The notes: generated by a model from the sequence alone, not told the origin. A stretch of DNA of 33,571 nucleotides from Elusimicrobiota bacterium (GCA_016207565.1 JACQPK010000487.1:1-33571); one strand, 5' to 3'. Shown: positions 15,557 through 24,308, numbered from the stretch's first letter. Program-made: numbers and translations.

Positions 15557-16615
15557 ATGAAAACGACTAGACGTTTGCTGCTCGCGCTGGCGCCGCTCGT
15601 CATCGGCGCGGCGTCCGCCTTGCCCGCCGCGGCGGAAAAGAAGACGTATGCGGTGGCCTGGTCCCACTACACGGGCTGGGAGCCGTGGGCTTACGCCGAG
15701 GAATCCGGGATCCTCAAACGCTGGGCCGACAAGTACGGGATCAGCATCAAGCTCTCGCTGATCAACGACTATGTCGAGTCCATCAACCTCTATACCGCCG
15801 GAAAGTTCGACGCCTGCGTCATGACCAACATGGACGCCCTGACCATCCCCGCGGTCGGCGGGGTGGACTCGACGGTGGCGGTCATCGGCGACTTCTCCAA
15901 CGGCAACGACGGCATCGTCCTCAAGAAGGGCAAGACCGTCGCGGACCTCAGGGGCCGGCCCGTCAAGCTCGTGCAGCTGTCGGTGTCCCACTACCTCCTC
16001 AGCCGCGCGCTGGGAATGAACTCCATGTCCGAGAAGGACATCACCATCGTCAACACCAGCGACGCCGACATCGGCGCGGTGTACGCGACGGATCCGAACG
16101 GCAGCGCGGTGACCTGGAACCCGATCCTCATGAAGGCGCGGAACGCCCCGGGCTCGACGCTCGTCTTCGACTCCTCGCAGATCCCGGGCGAGATCATGGA
16201 CCTCCTGGTCGTCAAGACGGGCGCGCCCGAGGAGCTGAAGAAGGCCCTGACCGGCGCCTGGTACGAGACGCTGCGGACCATGTCCGGCAAAGACAAGAAG
16301 GCCGCGTCGGCGATCGCGTCGATGGCCAAGTTCGCGGGCGGCACGACGGCGGAGTTCAAGGCCCAGCTCAAGACGACGCGGATGTTCTACGACGCCGCGG
16401 AGGCCGCGTCCTTCGCGAAGGGGTCGGAGGTCAAGAAGACGATGGAGTACGTCCGCACGTTCTCCTTCGATCACGGGCTGTTCGGCGAGCGCGCCAAGGA
16501 CAAGGACTTCGTCGGCATCGAGTTCGCGGACGGCTCCGTCTTAGGCGACAAGAACGTCGTCAAGCTGCGCTTCACGGACCGATACATGAAGCTGGCCGCC
16601 GACGGGAAGCTGTAG
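15557..16615 (+). CDS. ABC transporter SBP, urea-carboxylase-region type
   Basis: 352 residues with a signal peptide ending near AAA-EKK (residue 25). The mature protein closely follows the ABC_peri_uca pattern (TIGR03427): AVAWSHYTGWEPWAYAEE, NDYVESINLYTAGKFDAC, MTNMDALTIPAVGGVDST, GDFSNGNDGIVLKKG, VQLSVSHYLLSRAL, NTSDADIGAVYAT and FDSSQIPGEIMDLLV. Family members sit next to urea (guanidine) carboxylase genes, so guanidine or a small amide/amine is the obvious candidate ligand; no carboxylase is present in this window. AGGAG overlaps the TelA stop. It is the dedicated SBP for the following permease and ATPase. Confidence 0.9.
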   Translation: MKTTRRLLLALAPLVIGAASALPAAAEKKTYAVAWSHYTGWEPWAYAEESGILKRWADKYGISIKLSLINDYVESINLYTAGKFDACVMTNMDALTIPAVGGVDSTVAVIGDFSNGNDGIVLKKGKTVADLRGRPVKLVQLSVSHYLLSRALGMNSMSEKDITIVNTSDADIGAVYATDPNGSAVTWNPILMKARNAPGSTLVFDSSQIPGEIMDLLVVKTGAPEELKKALTGAWYETLRTMSGKDKKAASAIASMAKFAGGTTAEFKAQLKTTRMFYDAAEAASFAKGSEVKKTMEYVRTFSFDHGLFGERAKDKDFVGIEFADGSVLGDKNVVKLRFTDRYMKLAADGKL

Positions 16616-17521
16616 GTGGAGCGGACGGAGGCGGCTCCCGGCGGCCCGGGCCCCGGGCCCGTCGCCATGGGCAGCGCGCGCGCGCCGAGCTTCTGGGGCC
16701 TTCACGCCCGGCCCGGCAGCCGCGCGCGCTGGGCCCTGGGAGCCGTCCCGTTCGTCCTCACGCTGGCAGTGTATCTGGGGTTCTCGCGCGCGAGGCTGCG
16801 CGAGAACCCCATGGACAAGCTCCTGCCGTCCCCCCAGGCCATGGCCGAATCGGCGGGCCGGATGGCCGCGGAGCCCGACCGGAGGACGGGAGAGAGGCTG
16901 CTCTGGGCCGACACTCGCGCGAGCCTCCGCCGGCTCGGGCTGGGCGTCGGGACCGGCGCCCTCGCCGGGCTCTTCGTCGGCTTGAACCTCGGCCTGCTGC
17001 CGGGCCCGGCGGCGCTGCTCCAGCCCTTCCTCACCGCGGTCTCGATCATCCCGCCCTTGGCGATCCTCCCGATCCTGTTCATCGCCTTCGGCGTCGACGA
17101 GCTCTCGAAGGTCGCGCTGATCTTCATCGGGACGTTCCCGGTGATCGCGCGCGACGTCATGCGAGCCGCCCGCAAGACCCCGGCCGAGCAGGTCGTGAAG
17201 GTGCTGACGCTCGGCGCCTCTCCGCTCGAGGTGATCTACCGCATCGTCTTGCCCCAGGTCCTTCCCGCCCTCGTCGAGACCGTGCGGCTCACCTTGGGCG
17301 GGGCGTGGCTGTACCTGATCGCCGCGGAGGCGATCGCGGCCGAGAGCGGGCTCGGCTACCGGATCTTCCTCATGCGCCGCTACCTGGCGATGGACGTCAT
17401 CATCCCCTACGCCCTGTGGATCACCGCGATCGGGTTCGCGCTGGACTGGGGGCTCAAGACGCTGACGCGCCGGCTCTACCCGTGGTACTTCGCGGACGAG
17501 GAGGAGGGTTCGGAGTCATGA
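16616..17521 (+). CDS. ABC transporter permease, SsuC/TauC type
   Basis: About 301 residues from GTG 16616, directly after the SBP stop; ATG 16667 is an alternative. It has an N-terminal helix (ALGAVPFVLTLAVYLGFS) and about five further membrane helices. The EAA cytoplasmic loop that docks on the ATPase is clear (EQVVKVLTLGASPLEVIYRI followed by VLPQVLPALVETV). It matches BPD_transp_1 permeases of the nitrate/sulfonate/taurine group. It overlaps the ATPase start by ATGA. Confidence 0.92.
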   Translation: MERTEAAPGGPGPGPVAMGSARAPSFWGLHARPGSRARWALGAVPFVLTLAVYLGFSRARLRENPMDKLLPSPQAMAESAGRMAAEPDRRTGERLLWADTRASLRRLGLGVGTGALAGLFVGLNLGLLPGPAALLQPFLTAVSIIPPLAILPILFIAFGVDELSKVALIFIGTFPVIARDVMRAARKTPAEQVVKVLTLGASPLEVIYRIVLPQVLPALVETVRLTLGGAWLYLIAAEAIAAESGLGYRIFLMRRYLAMDVIIPYALWITAIGFALDWGLKTLTRRLYPWYFADEEEGSES

Positions 17522-18420
17522 AGAAGGCCGTCCCGCGCTCCTCCGACCCGGCGGGGAAGCTGCTCTACCTCGAGAACGTCTACAAGGCCTACGGCGCCAA
17601 GCTGGTGCTCCGGGACATCGACCTGTCGGTGCGTCCCGGCGAGTTCTGCAGCGTGGTCGGACCCAGCGGCTGCGGCAAGACGACGCTCCTGCGCATGATC
17701 CTGGGCTGGGAACGCCCTTCTTCAGGCCGGATCCTGCTCGAAGGACTCGCGGTGTCCGAGCCCGATCCCCGACGCGGCATCGTGTTCCAGAGGTATTCTC
17801 TGTTCCCGCACCTCTCGGTCCTCGACAACGTCCTGCTCGGCCCGCGGCTGAGCACCGGTTTCTTCGCCTGGCGGCGGGAGCGGTCCGCCCGCCGGGACGA
17901 GGCGATGGAGCTGCTGAAGACCGTGCGCCTCGAGCGCGAGTGGTCGAAGTACCCCCACGAGCTCTCAGGCGGCATGCAGCAGCGCGTCGCGATCGCCCAG
18001 GCCATGATCATGCGGCCCGCCGTGCTGCTCATGGACGAGCCCTTCGGGGCGCTCGACCCCGGGGTCCGCGAGGAGCTGCAGGTCCATCTCCTGCAGACCT
18101 GGGAGCGCCTGCGCATGACCATCTTCTTCGTGACGCACGACATCCCCGAGGCGCTGTTCCTCGGCACGCGCGTCTTCGTGCTGTCGCAGTTCTACCGGGA
18201 GGACACGGCCAAGGGCCCCGAACGGCACGGGGCGAGGGTCGTGGCGGACTACCAGATCAAGAAGGGCGCCAGCTCGACGGACGTCAAGCGCACGGCCGAG
18301 TTCGCCGACCTCGCGCAGACCATCCGGCACGACGGCTTCGAGCCGGAGAGCCGCAAGCACGTCGACGAGTTCGACCTCCACCATCCGGACTCCTGGAGAT
18401 CGCCCGAGCCGGAGGCCTAG
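17518..18420 (+). CDS. ABC transporter ATP-binding protein, SsuB/TauB type
   Basis: 300 residues with all nucleotide-binding motifs intact: Walker A GPSGCGKTT (48-56), Q-loop in VFQRYSLFPHL, signature LSGGMQQR, Walker B LLMDEPFGALD and the switch His in FVTHD. A C-terminal extension of about 75 residues (from SQFYREDTAKGPE) goes beyond the usual SsuB/TauB core and may mediate regulation. With the two preceding genes it forms a complete importer. Its last four bases overlap the stop of the opposing AAA+ gene, with no terminator visible. Confidence 0.95.
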   Translation: MKKAVPRSSDPAGKLLYLENVYKAYGAKLVLRDIDLSVRPGEFCSVVGPSGCGKTTLLRMILGWERPSSGRILLEGLAVSEPDPRRGIVFQRYSLFPHLSVLDNVLLGPRLSTGFFAWRRERSARRDEAMELLKTVRLEREWSKYPHELSGGMQQRVAIAQAMIMRPAVLLMDEPFGALDPGVREELQVHLLQTWERLRMTIFFVTHDIPEALFLGTRVFVLSQFYREDTAKGPERHGARVVADYQIKKGASSTDVKRTAEFADLAQTIRHDGFEPESRKHVDEFDLHHPDSWRSPEPEA

Positions 18421-19931
18421 GCCTTCGGCTCGACGAAGGCGTCCTTCGCCTGCGCGGCCTCCGCGAACGAGGCGGATTGGGCCCGCCCCTCCAGCAGCCA
18501 GGAGCGGAGGTACGCGACCCGCTCCCGTTGGGAGACGGCCAGGGGGACGAGCCGTTTCAAGGACGCCGCGACGTCCTTCGTCTCGAACTCCCGCTTCTCG
18601 TTGAAGGCGGCGACCATCGCGTCGGCGACGGCGTGCTCGAGCTCGGCGCCCACGTAGCTCGCGGAGGCGGCCGCCAGCGCCTGCAGGTCGAACGACTCGG
18701 GCTTGCGCCCGCGCTTGGCGAGGTGGACCGCGAGGATCGCCTTGCGCTCCGCCAGCGTGGGCAGGTCGAGGAAGAAGATCTCGTCGAACCGGCCGCGCCT
18801 CAGGAGCTCCGGGGGCAAGGCCGAGATGTCGTTGGCCGTCGCGACCACGAAGCACGGCGCGCGCTTCTCGGCCATCCAGGTGAGGATGGAGCCGAACACC
18901 CGGGTGCTCGTCCCCGAGTCGTTACCCCCGTGCGCCAGGGCCTTCTCCATCTCGTCGATCCACAAGACGCACGGCGAGACCGACTCGGCCAAGCGCAGCG
19001 CCTTGCGGGTGCGCACTTCCGATTCGCCGACGAAGCTCCCGAAGAGCGCCCCGACGTCGAAGCGCACGAGCGGCAGGCCCCAAAGGGCGCCGACCATCTT
19101 GGCGGAGAGGCTCTTTCCCGTGCCGGGGATGCCGATGAGCGCGATGCCCTTCGGCACGTCGAGGCCGTAGCGCCGGGCCTCCTCCCCGAACGCCCCGGCC
19201 CGGGATCCGAGCCAGCGCTTGAGCACCTCGAGCCCGCCGACGTCGGAAGGGGCCGCGGACACAGGATAGAACTCGAGCGCCTTGCTCTCGCGGATCAGCT
19301 CCTTTTTCTCCTGCACCACGAGCGCGACGTCCGACTCGTCCAGCATGCCGTCGGAGACGAGGCCGCGCGCGAAGACCCGCTGCGCCTGCGCGCTGGTCAA
19401 CCCGCGGGCGGCCTGCAGCAGCCGGCCGCGACGGTCCTCGTCGAGCCCCTCCTTGGGCTCGAGGCTCGCGAGGAGCTGGTCGAGCGCCGCCCCGAGCTCG
19501 GCCTCGCCGGGGAGCGGCAGGCTGAGCAGGACCGCGCAGTCCCGGAGCTCCTCGGGGACCGCGTCGGTCGGAGCGGTGACCACGATGGAGCGCCGGGTGA
19601 AGCGCAGCTCCTGCGCGACCGAGCGGAGCTTGCGTTTGATCTTCTTGTCGGTCCACGCGTCGTGGAAATCTCGGAAGACGTAGACCGCCTTGTCGGGCCC
19701 CTTGCGCACCTGCTCCAGGGCCGAAAGCGGGTCCGCGCCGGACTGAAGCGGCGTGTTCTCCTGCGTCAGCGCGACGAAGCCGTCGGCCAGGTCCCACGAG
19801 TAGCACGGCCGGGACTTCCGCTCGCACACGCCCTTGACCAGCTCCACCGCGCGGATCTCCTCGGGGGTCGAGAGCACGATCAAGGTCGACCGCGCGCGAA
19901 GCAGGACGTCGAGGTCTTTGGCGAGTTCCAT
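18417..19931 (-). CDS. Ycf46-like AAA+ ATPase
   Basis: 504 residues, the normal length for Ycf46-type proteins. The N-terminal half (about 1-215) is an inactive P-loop-like domain (DLDVLLRARSTLIVLSTPEE; AVYVFRDFHDAW). The C-terminal half is an active AAA domain: Walker A GIPGTGKS with K273, pore-type stretch around LFGSFVGESE, Walker B WIDEME with D326/E327, sensor ATANDISALPPELLRRGRFD. Ycf46 homologues are linked to carbon uptake regulation in cyanobacteria, but the general role is not known. Its start overlaps the radical SAM stop (TGATG), so the two are coupled. It converges on the TelA/ABC operon with a four-base overlap, which suggests a functional tie. Confidence 0.9.
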   Translation of the reverse strand: MELAKDLDVLLRARSTLIVLSTPEEIRAVELVKGVCERKSRPCYSWDLADGFVALTQENTPLQSGADPLSALEQVRKGPDKAVYVFRDFHDAWTDKKIKRKLRSVAQELRFTRRSIVVTAPTDAVPEELRDCAVLLSLPLPGEAELGAALDQLLASLEPKEGLDEDRRGRLLQAARGLTSAQAQRVFARGLVSDGMLDESDVALVVQEKKELIRESKALEFYPVSAAPSDVGGLEVLKRWLGSRAGAFGEEARRYGLDVPKGIALIGIPGTGKSLSAKMVGALWGLPLVRFDVGALFGSFVGESEVRTRKALRLAESVSPCVLWIDEMEKALAHGGNDSGTSTRVFGSILTWMAEKRAPCFVVATANDISALPPELLRRGRFDEIFFLDLPTLAERKAILAVHLAKRGRKPESFDLQALAAASASYVGAELEHAVADAMVAAFNEKREFETKDVAASLKRLVPLAVSQRERVAYLRSWLLEGRAQSASFAEAAQAKDAFVEPKA

Positions 19932-20950
19932 CAGGCGGGCGCCCCCTCGGCCAGCAGGCCGAAGTCCTGAGTCCGGTTGAACGCCTGCAGGCGCGCGAGC
20001 AGGGCCTCGTCGCCCGCGCGGATGAAGGAGCCCCCGGGCACGGCGAGATTCTCATCGTAGAGGCCGAGGAAGAGCGAGATCCTCTTGCCGCGCGCCGCCA
20101 ACCCGGCGCGCTGAAGCGACTCGAGCCGTGGAGGCTCGTAGCGCCCCGCCCTAAACGCCTCCGCGAGCGGGGTCCCCTTGGCGACGTAGGTGGCGTTGAG
20201 GTGCATGCTGATCGCGACGCCGTATTTCGTCGCGAGCGCGTCGAGGTAGTCCACCCCGCGCGCGACGTCGGCGACGGCCTCGTCTTCCGACATCCCCTCG
20301 ACCGGCTTGAGCATGAAATAGGCCTTGAGCCGGAAGGCGTGGCGGGCCGCGAGCGCCGCCGCGGCCTCGAACGCCCGGAGCGTCAAGCCTTTCCGGAAGA
20401 CCGCGTTGCGGACGCGGTCGTCGAAGGCCTCGAACCCGACCGCCAGCTCGATGGCCGCGCCGGGCCGACCCTCCCGCAGGATGGAAGCGAGCAGGTCGAA
20501 CTCGAAAGCGTCGAGGTACTCGGCGCGGCTTTCCAGGGTGAGGACCTGGAGCTTCGGGCAGCGCGCGGCCAATTCCCGGACGCAGCCGGCCAAGGCCTCC
20601 GTGGGGAACGTGCGCTCGTCGAGCACCGACCCGTTGTTGGAGAGCGTGACCCGGCCCAGCCCCGCGGCCTGCTCGGGAGAGAGGACCGACGCGAAGACGA
20701 AGTCGAGCTGGCGCCGGATATCGCCGGCCGATACCGCCACTCGGCTTCCCAAGGACGGGAGGTTGCAGCCCGTGCAGACGGACCAAAGGCAGGCCTGGGT
20801 ATAGAGGACGAGGAAGAAGGCGTTCCCCTCCGGCGTCTCCTGGAACCACCAGTCGGCGGGCCTCGCGGGGTCGTGCGCTTCGTTGAAGCCGTACGTCTTG
20901 CCCACGCGGCGCGTCGCGTCGACAAGCCGGTCGGAGTCCGATGGCTTCAT
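19931..20950 (-). CDS. RaSEA-like radical SAM protein
   Basis: 339 residues. C54, C59 and C62 (ACLWSVCTGCNLPS) form a C-x4-C-x2-C cluster instead of the common C-x3-C-x2-C. The remainder follows the COG1244/TIGR01210 pattern of archaeosine synthase subunit RaSEA: TLSNNGSVLDERTFP, LTLESRAEYLDAFEFD, AIELAVGFEAFDDRVRNAVF followed by RKGLTLRAFEAAA, and RLKAYFMLKPVEGMSEDEAV. Bacterial members have no settled function. ATG 20950 lies six bases after a -10 box, so the message is predicted leaderless. Confidence 0.82.
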   Translation of the reverse strand: MKPSDSDRLVDATRRVGKTYGFNEAHDPARPADWWFQETPEGNAFFLVLYTQACLWSVCTGCNLPSLGSRVAVSAGDIRRQLDFVFASVLSPEQAAGLGRVTLSNNGSVLDERTFPTEALAGCVRELAARCPKLQVLTLESRAEYLDAFEFDLLASILREGRPGAAIELAVGFEAFDDRVRNAVFRKGLTLRAFEAAAALAARHAFRLKAYFMLKPVEGMSEDEAVADVARGVDYLDALATKYGVAISMHLNATYVAKGTPLAEAFRAGRYEPPRLESLQRAGLAARGKRISLFLGLYDENLAVPGGSFIRAGDEALLARLQAFNRTQDFGLLAEGAPA

Positions 20951-20956
20951 GGCAGG

Positions 20957-20985
20957 ATGATGTGATATTCGCCGCCCAATTGCAA
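20957..20985 (-). promoter_or_regulatory. Promoter of radical SAM/AAA+ operon
   Basis: On the minus strand TTGCAA (20980-20985), a 17-base spacer and CATCAT (20957-20962) are followed by six bases and ATG 20950. No ribosome-binding site is seen, consistent with a leaderless message. Confidence 0.5.
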
Positions 20986-21083
20986 AGCGCGACGACGGCC
21001 TCCGCCAGGACGGCCTTTCGGCCCAGACGCGGCTGGGTCGCAAGTCCCAGCCTTCCGCGGGCTTGCGGAGGCGCGCTGGGAGC

Positions 21084-21839
21084 ATGCTCCCGGCGCTCGC
21101 GGCGTTCTTGGCGTGGCAGGCGTGGGCGCAGGAGTTCCCCGACCCGTCCCTCTTCGAGCGGCTGGGCGGCGTGCGCGAGAGCGCCTTGGCCTACGTGCGC
21201 AAGGTGGCGGCGCGGCCCTCCAGGCGCGCGACGGGCATCCGGGTCCAGGGGAGGCTGCCGCGCTTCGAGGCGGACCCCGCGCGCCACCATCGCCGGGCGC
21301 CGGGCGAGCCCGCGTGGGTCGAGGGCCCGCTCGACCGCCCCAGCGTCTATCTCGGCGCGAGCGGGCCGGGGCTCGAGATCGACGCCGGGCTCTGCTGGGA
21401 CCACGTCTACCTCCCGGGGCGGAGCGGCTTCGCTTTCCGTCCGTTCTGGCGCGTCGACGACGAGCGCGGCAACCGCTGGGAGAACCCGAGGAAGGGCTCT
21501 CGGGAGAACGTCTACTTCGAACCCGGCGAGGCGGTGACCATGACCTTCCAGCGGGCGGGCCCGGGCCGGTTCCGCCTCGACATCCGCGCGGAGGCGGAGC
21601 CCTCCCGGCACTTCACGGTCTTCATCGCCGCGCGAGCCCCGACGGGCGCGCTGTCGTTTAAGCGCGTCAACGCGATCGACCAGCGCGGCAACGAAGGCCG
21701 CGACGCGGCGGCCACGCGCGCCTCGGCCTCCGGCGCGCGCTGGGACTCGACGACCCTCCTCGGCCCGCAGGGAGTCTACGGCCCCCAGACCGCGATCGCA
21801 CCCGCCGAGTCGTTCGACATCGCCGCGCAAGTGAAGTAA
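21084..21839 (+). CDS. Secreted protein of unknown function
   Basis: About 251 residues from ATG 21084; a TTG at 21063 in frame is an alternative, but the hydrophobic signal starts right at the ATG (MLPALAAFLAWQAWA, cleavage before QEFPDP). The mature part is beta-rich with repeated aromatic residues (SVYLGASGPGLEIDAGLCWD; FAFRPFWRVDDERGNRWENP; AVTMTFQRAGPGRFRLDIRA; FTVFIAARAPTGALSFKRVN). This suggests a lectin-like or jelly-roll sandwich; I recognise no family. Its last codons and stop lie inside the 21829-21877 palindrome. Confidence 0.65.
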   Translation: MLPALAAFLAWQAWAQEFPDPSLFERLGGVRESALAYVRKVAARPSRRATGIRVQGRLPRFEADPARHHRRAPGEPAWVEGPLDRPSVYLGASGPGLEIDAGLCWDHVYLPGRSGFAFRPFWRVDDERGNRWENPRKGSRENVYFEPGEAVTMTFQRAGPGRFRLDIRAEAEPSRHFTVFIAARAPTGALSFKRVNAIDQRGNEGRDAAATRASASGARWDSTTLLGPQGVYGPQTAIAPAESFDIAAQVK

Positions 21840-21877
21840 GTTAAGTGGGGACTGTCCCCACTTAACTTACTTCACTT
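21829..21877. repeat. 49-base perfect palindrome with core GGGGACTGTCCCC
   Basis: An odd-length perfect palindrome centred on base 21853. It shares the 13-base core with the element at 1-33, but the arms are unrelated in sequence and much longer. The left arm contains the last codons and the TAA of the upstream gene; the right arm ends six bases before the -10-like TAGAAT of the next operon. It can form a 24-bp stem and could act as a terminator or an insulator, or be a non-autonomous repeat. Confidence 0.88.
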
Positions 21878-21882
21878 TGTTG

Positions 21883-21888
21883 TAGAAT
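21883..21888 (+). promoter_or_regulatory. -10 box of MCC operon
   Basis: TAGAAT ends seven bases before ATG 21896, the same leaderless geometry as other units here. The -35 position falls within the palindrome's right arm and is not a good match, so the call rests on the -10 box and spacing. Confidence 0.4.
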
Positions 21889-21895
21889 CGGCGCG

Positions 21896-23533
21896 ATGGC
21901 GCAGCGTCAGGCGCGTAGAGCCGGGCTGGACCCGCTGGCCCCCGACACCCCCGCGATCGCGAGCGATTTCGACGGCTCGTCGCGCGAGGCGGGAGAGAAC
22001 CGGGCCTACCACGAAGGCCTGCTGAAGGACCTCCGCGAGAAGCTCGACCGGGTCCGCCGCGGCGGCCCGCCCGCGTCGGTCGAGCTCCACCGCAAGCGCG
22101 GCAAGCTGACCGCGCGCGAACGGATCGCCAAGCTCATCGACCCCGACGGGGCGTGGATCGAGCTTTCCGCGCTGGCCGCGCTCGGGATGTACGAAGACGA
22201 GGTCCCCTCGGCGGGGATCGTCGCCGGCGTCGGCAAGGTCGCCGGCCGCTGGTGCCTGATCGCGGCCAACGACGCGACCGTCAAGGGCGGCACCTACTAC
22301 CCCGAGACGATCAAGAAGCACCTGCGCGCGCAGGAGATCGCGCTCGAGAACCGGCTGCCGGCCCTCTACCTCGTGGACTCGGGCGGCGTGTTCCTTCCGA
22401 AGCAGGCCGAGGTCTTCCCGGACAAGGAGCATTTCGGGCGGATCTTCTACAACCAGGCCGTCATGTCGTCGATGGGCATCCCGCAGATCTCGGCCGTCAT
22501 GGGCATGTGCACGGCCGGCGGCGCGTACGTGCCGGCGATGTCGGACGAGGCGATCATCGTCCGCGGCACGGGCACGATCTACCTGGGCGGGCCGCCGCTC
22601 GTCAAAGCCGCCACCGGCGAGGAGTCGACCGAGGACGAGCTCGGCGGCGGCGAGATGCACTCGACGGTCTCGGGCGTCACCGACTATCTCGCCGACTCCG
22701 ACGAGCACGCGCTCGCGCAGCTGCGGGCGATCGTCGACAACCTCGGCCTCCCCCGCGAGCCGGCCCCGCCGTCCTGCGAGGAGCCCCGCTACCCGGCCTC
22801 CGACCTGTTCGGCCTCGTGCACCGCGACCTGCGGCGGCCGACGGACGTCAAAGAGGTCCTCGCGCGGCTGGTGGACGGCTCGCGCTTCCACGAGTTCAAG
22901 GCGAACTACGGGCGCTCGCTCGTGTGCGGGTTCGCGCGCTGGATGGGCCGGCCGGTCGGCATCCTCGGCAACCAAGGCATCCTCTTCTCCGAGTCGGCGC
23001 TCAAGGGCGCGCACTTCATCGAGCTCTGCGGCCAGCGCGGGTTGCCGATCGTCTTCCTGCAGAACATCACCGGATTCATGGTCGGCAAGCAGTTCGAGCA
23101 GGGCGGCATCGTGAAAAACGGCGCCAAGCTCGTGCAGGCGGTGTCGACGGTGCCGGTGCCGAAGATCACGGTCATGACCGGCTCGTCCAACGGCGCCGGC
23201 AACTACGCGATGTGCGGCCGCGCCTACGGGGCCCGCGTCCTCTTCACCTGGCCGAACGCCCGCGTCTCCGTCATGGGCGGCGAGCAGGCGGCCGGCGTCA
23301 TGGCGATGATCAAACAGGCGAAGGTGAAGCTCTCTCCGGAAGAGGTCGAGGCGATCAAGAAGCCGGTCCGCGCCCAGTACGAGAGGGAAGGCCACCCGTA
23401 CTACGGCACGGCGCGGCTCTGGGACGACGGGATCCTCGAGCCCGGCGACACGCGCCGCGTCGTCGGCTGGTGCCTCGAGATCGCCGCCCATCATCCGGCC
23501 GGAGACGTCCGCCACCCCGTCTTCCGGATGTAG
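21896..23533 (+). CDS. mccB: Methylcrotonyl-CoA carboxylase, beta (carboxyltransferase) subunit
   Basis: 545 residues, full length for the carboxyltransferase subunit that transfers carboxyl from biotin to 3-methylcrotonyl-CoA in leucine degradation. The crotonase-type N and C halves are both complete. Family hallmarks include [106 protein letters not shown] and [12 protein letters not shown]. The GGTYYP and KQ...FPD features favour methylcrotonyl- or geranyl-CoA over propionyl-CoA carboxylase, and the following hydratase and lyase favour the former. The biotin-carrying alpha subunit is not in the window. Confidence 0.93.
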   Translation: MAQRQARRAGLDPLAPDTPAIASDFDGSSREAGENRAYHEGLLKDLREKLDRVRRGGPPASVELHRKRGKLTARERIAKLIDPDGAWIELSALAALGMYEDEVPSAGIVAGVGKVAGRWCLIAANDATVKGGTYYPETIKKHLRAQEIALENRLPALYLVDSGGVFLPKQAEVFPDKEHFGRIFYNQAVMSSMGIPQISAVMGMCTAGGAYVPAMSDEAIIVRGTGTIYLGGPPLVKAATGEESTEDELGGGEMHSTVSGVTDYLADSDEHALAQLRAIVDNLGLPREPAPPSCEEPRYPASDLFGLVHRDLRRPTDVKEVLARLVDGSRFHEFKANYGRSLVCGFARWMGRPVGILGNQGILFSESALKGAHFIELCGQRGLPIVFLQNITGFMVGKQFEQGGIVKNGAKLVQAVSTVPVPKITVMTGSSNGAGNYAMCGRAYGARVLFTWPNARVSVMGGEQAAGVMAMIKQAKVKLSPEEVEAIKKPVRAQYEREGHPYYGTARLWDDGILEPGDTRRVVGWCLEIAAHHPAGDVRHPVFRM

Positions 23534-23537
23534 CCCG

Positions 23538-24308
23538 GTGATCCTCGCCAAGCGCGACGGCGACGTCCTCCGCGTCACCCTCAACCGTCCCGAGGTCCGC
23601 AACGCCTTCGACGAGGACGTCATCGCCGCCGCCACGCAGGTGTTTCGCGCGGCGGCGAAGACGGCGGGGCTGCGGGCGATCGTGCTCAAGGGCGCCGGGA
23701 AGGACTTCTGCGCCGGGGCCGACGTCCGCTGGATGCGCCGCGCCGCGGGCTACACGCCGGCCCGCAACAAGCAGGACGCGCTGCGTCTCGTCGAGATGTG
23801 CCGCGCGATCGACTCCGCGCCGATGCCGGTCCTGGCGGGCGTCCAGGGCTCCTGCTTCGGCGGCGGGCTCGGCGTGATCGCGGCCTGCGACATCGTCGTC
23901 GCCGCCGAGGACTCGGTGATGTCCTTCTCCGAGTGCCGCCTCGGGATCGTGCCGGCGGTGGTCTCCTCCTTCGTCCTGCCCAAGATCGGCGCCTCGCAGG
24001 CCCGTCGCTACTTCCTGACGGCCGAGACCTTCGGCGCGCACGACGCGCGGCGCATCGGCCTGGCGCACGAGGTGGCCCCGGCCGCCGAGCTCGACGCCAA
24101 GCTGGACGGGCTGGTCGCCTGGATCCTGCGCGCCGGCCCCAACGCGGTGCGCGAGGCCAAGGCGCTCATCCGCCGCGTCGCGCCGCTGCCGCTCGAGAAG
24201 CGGATCGCGGTCACCATCGAGACCCTGGCCCGGGTCCGCGCCTCCGACGAAGGGAAGGCGGGGCTCTCGGCCTTCCTCGAGAAGAGGCCCGCGCCGTGGC
24301 TCAAGTAA
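23538..24308 (+). CDS. Methylglutaconyl-CoA hydratase (enoyl-CoA hydratase family)
   Basis: About 256 residues from GTG 23538, four bases after the carboxylase stop. It is a crotonase-fold hydratase converting 3-methylglutaconyl-CoA to HMG-CoA, inferred from its place between the carboxylase and HMG-CoA lyase. Motifs are KDFCAGADVRWMRR (CoA and oxyanion site), GSCFGGGLGVIAACDIVVA and the catalytic Glu segment SFSECRLGIVPAVVSSFVLP. The last resembles LiuC/AUH-type enzymes. Length is normal. Confidence 0.88.
   Translation: MILAKRDGDVLRVTLNRPEVRNAFDEDVIAAATQVFRAAAKTAGLRAIVLKGAGKDFCAGADVRWMRRAAGYTPARNKQDALRLVEMCRAIDSAPMPVLAGVQGSCFGGGLGVIAACDIVVAAEDSVMSFSECRLGIVPAVVSSFVLPKIGASQARRYFLTAETFGAHDARRIGLAHEVAPAAELDAKLDGLVAWILRAGPNAVREAKALIRRVAPLPLEKRIAVTIETLARVRASDEGKAGLSAFLEKRPAPWLK

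Noticed and set aside
21031-21052. Hairpin GGCTGGG/CCCAGCC before the secreted-protein gene
   Set aside because: Seven-base GC stem with no T-run or link to a start; expected by chance in this composition.
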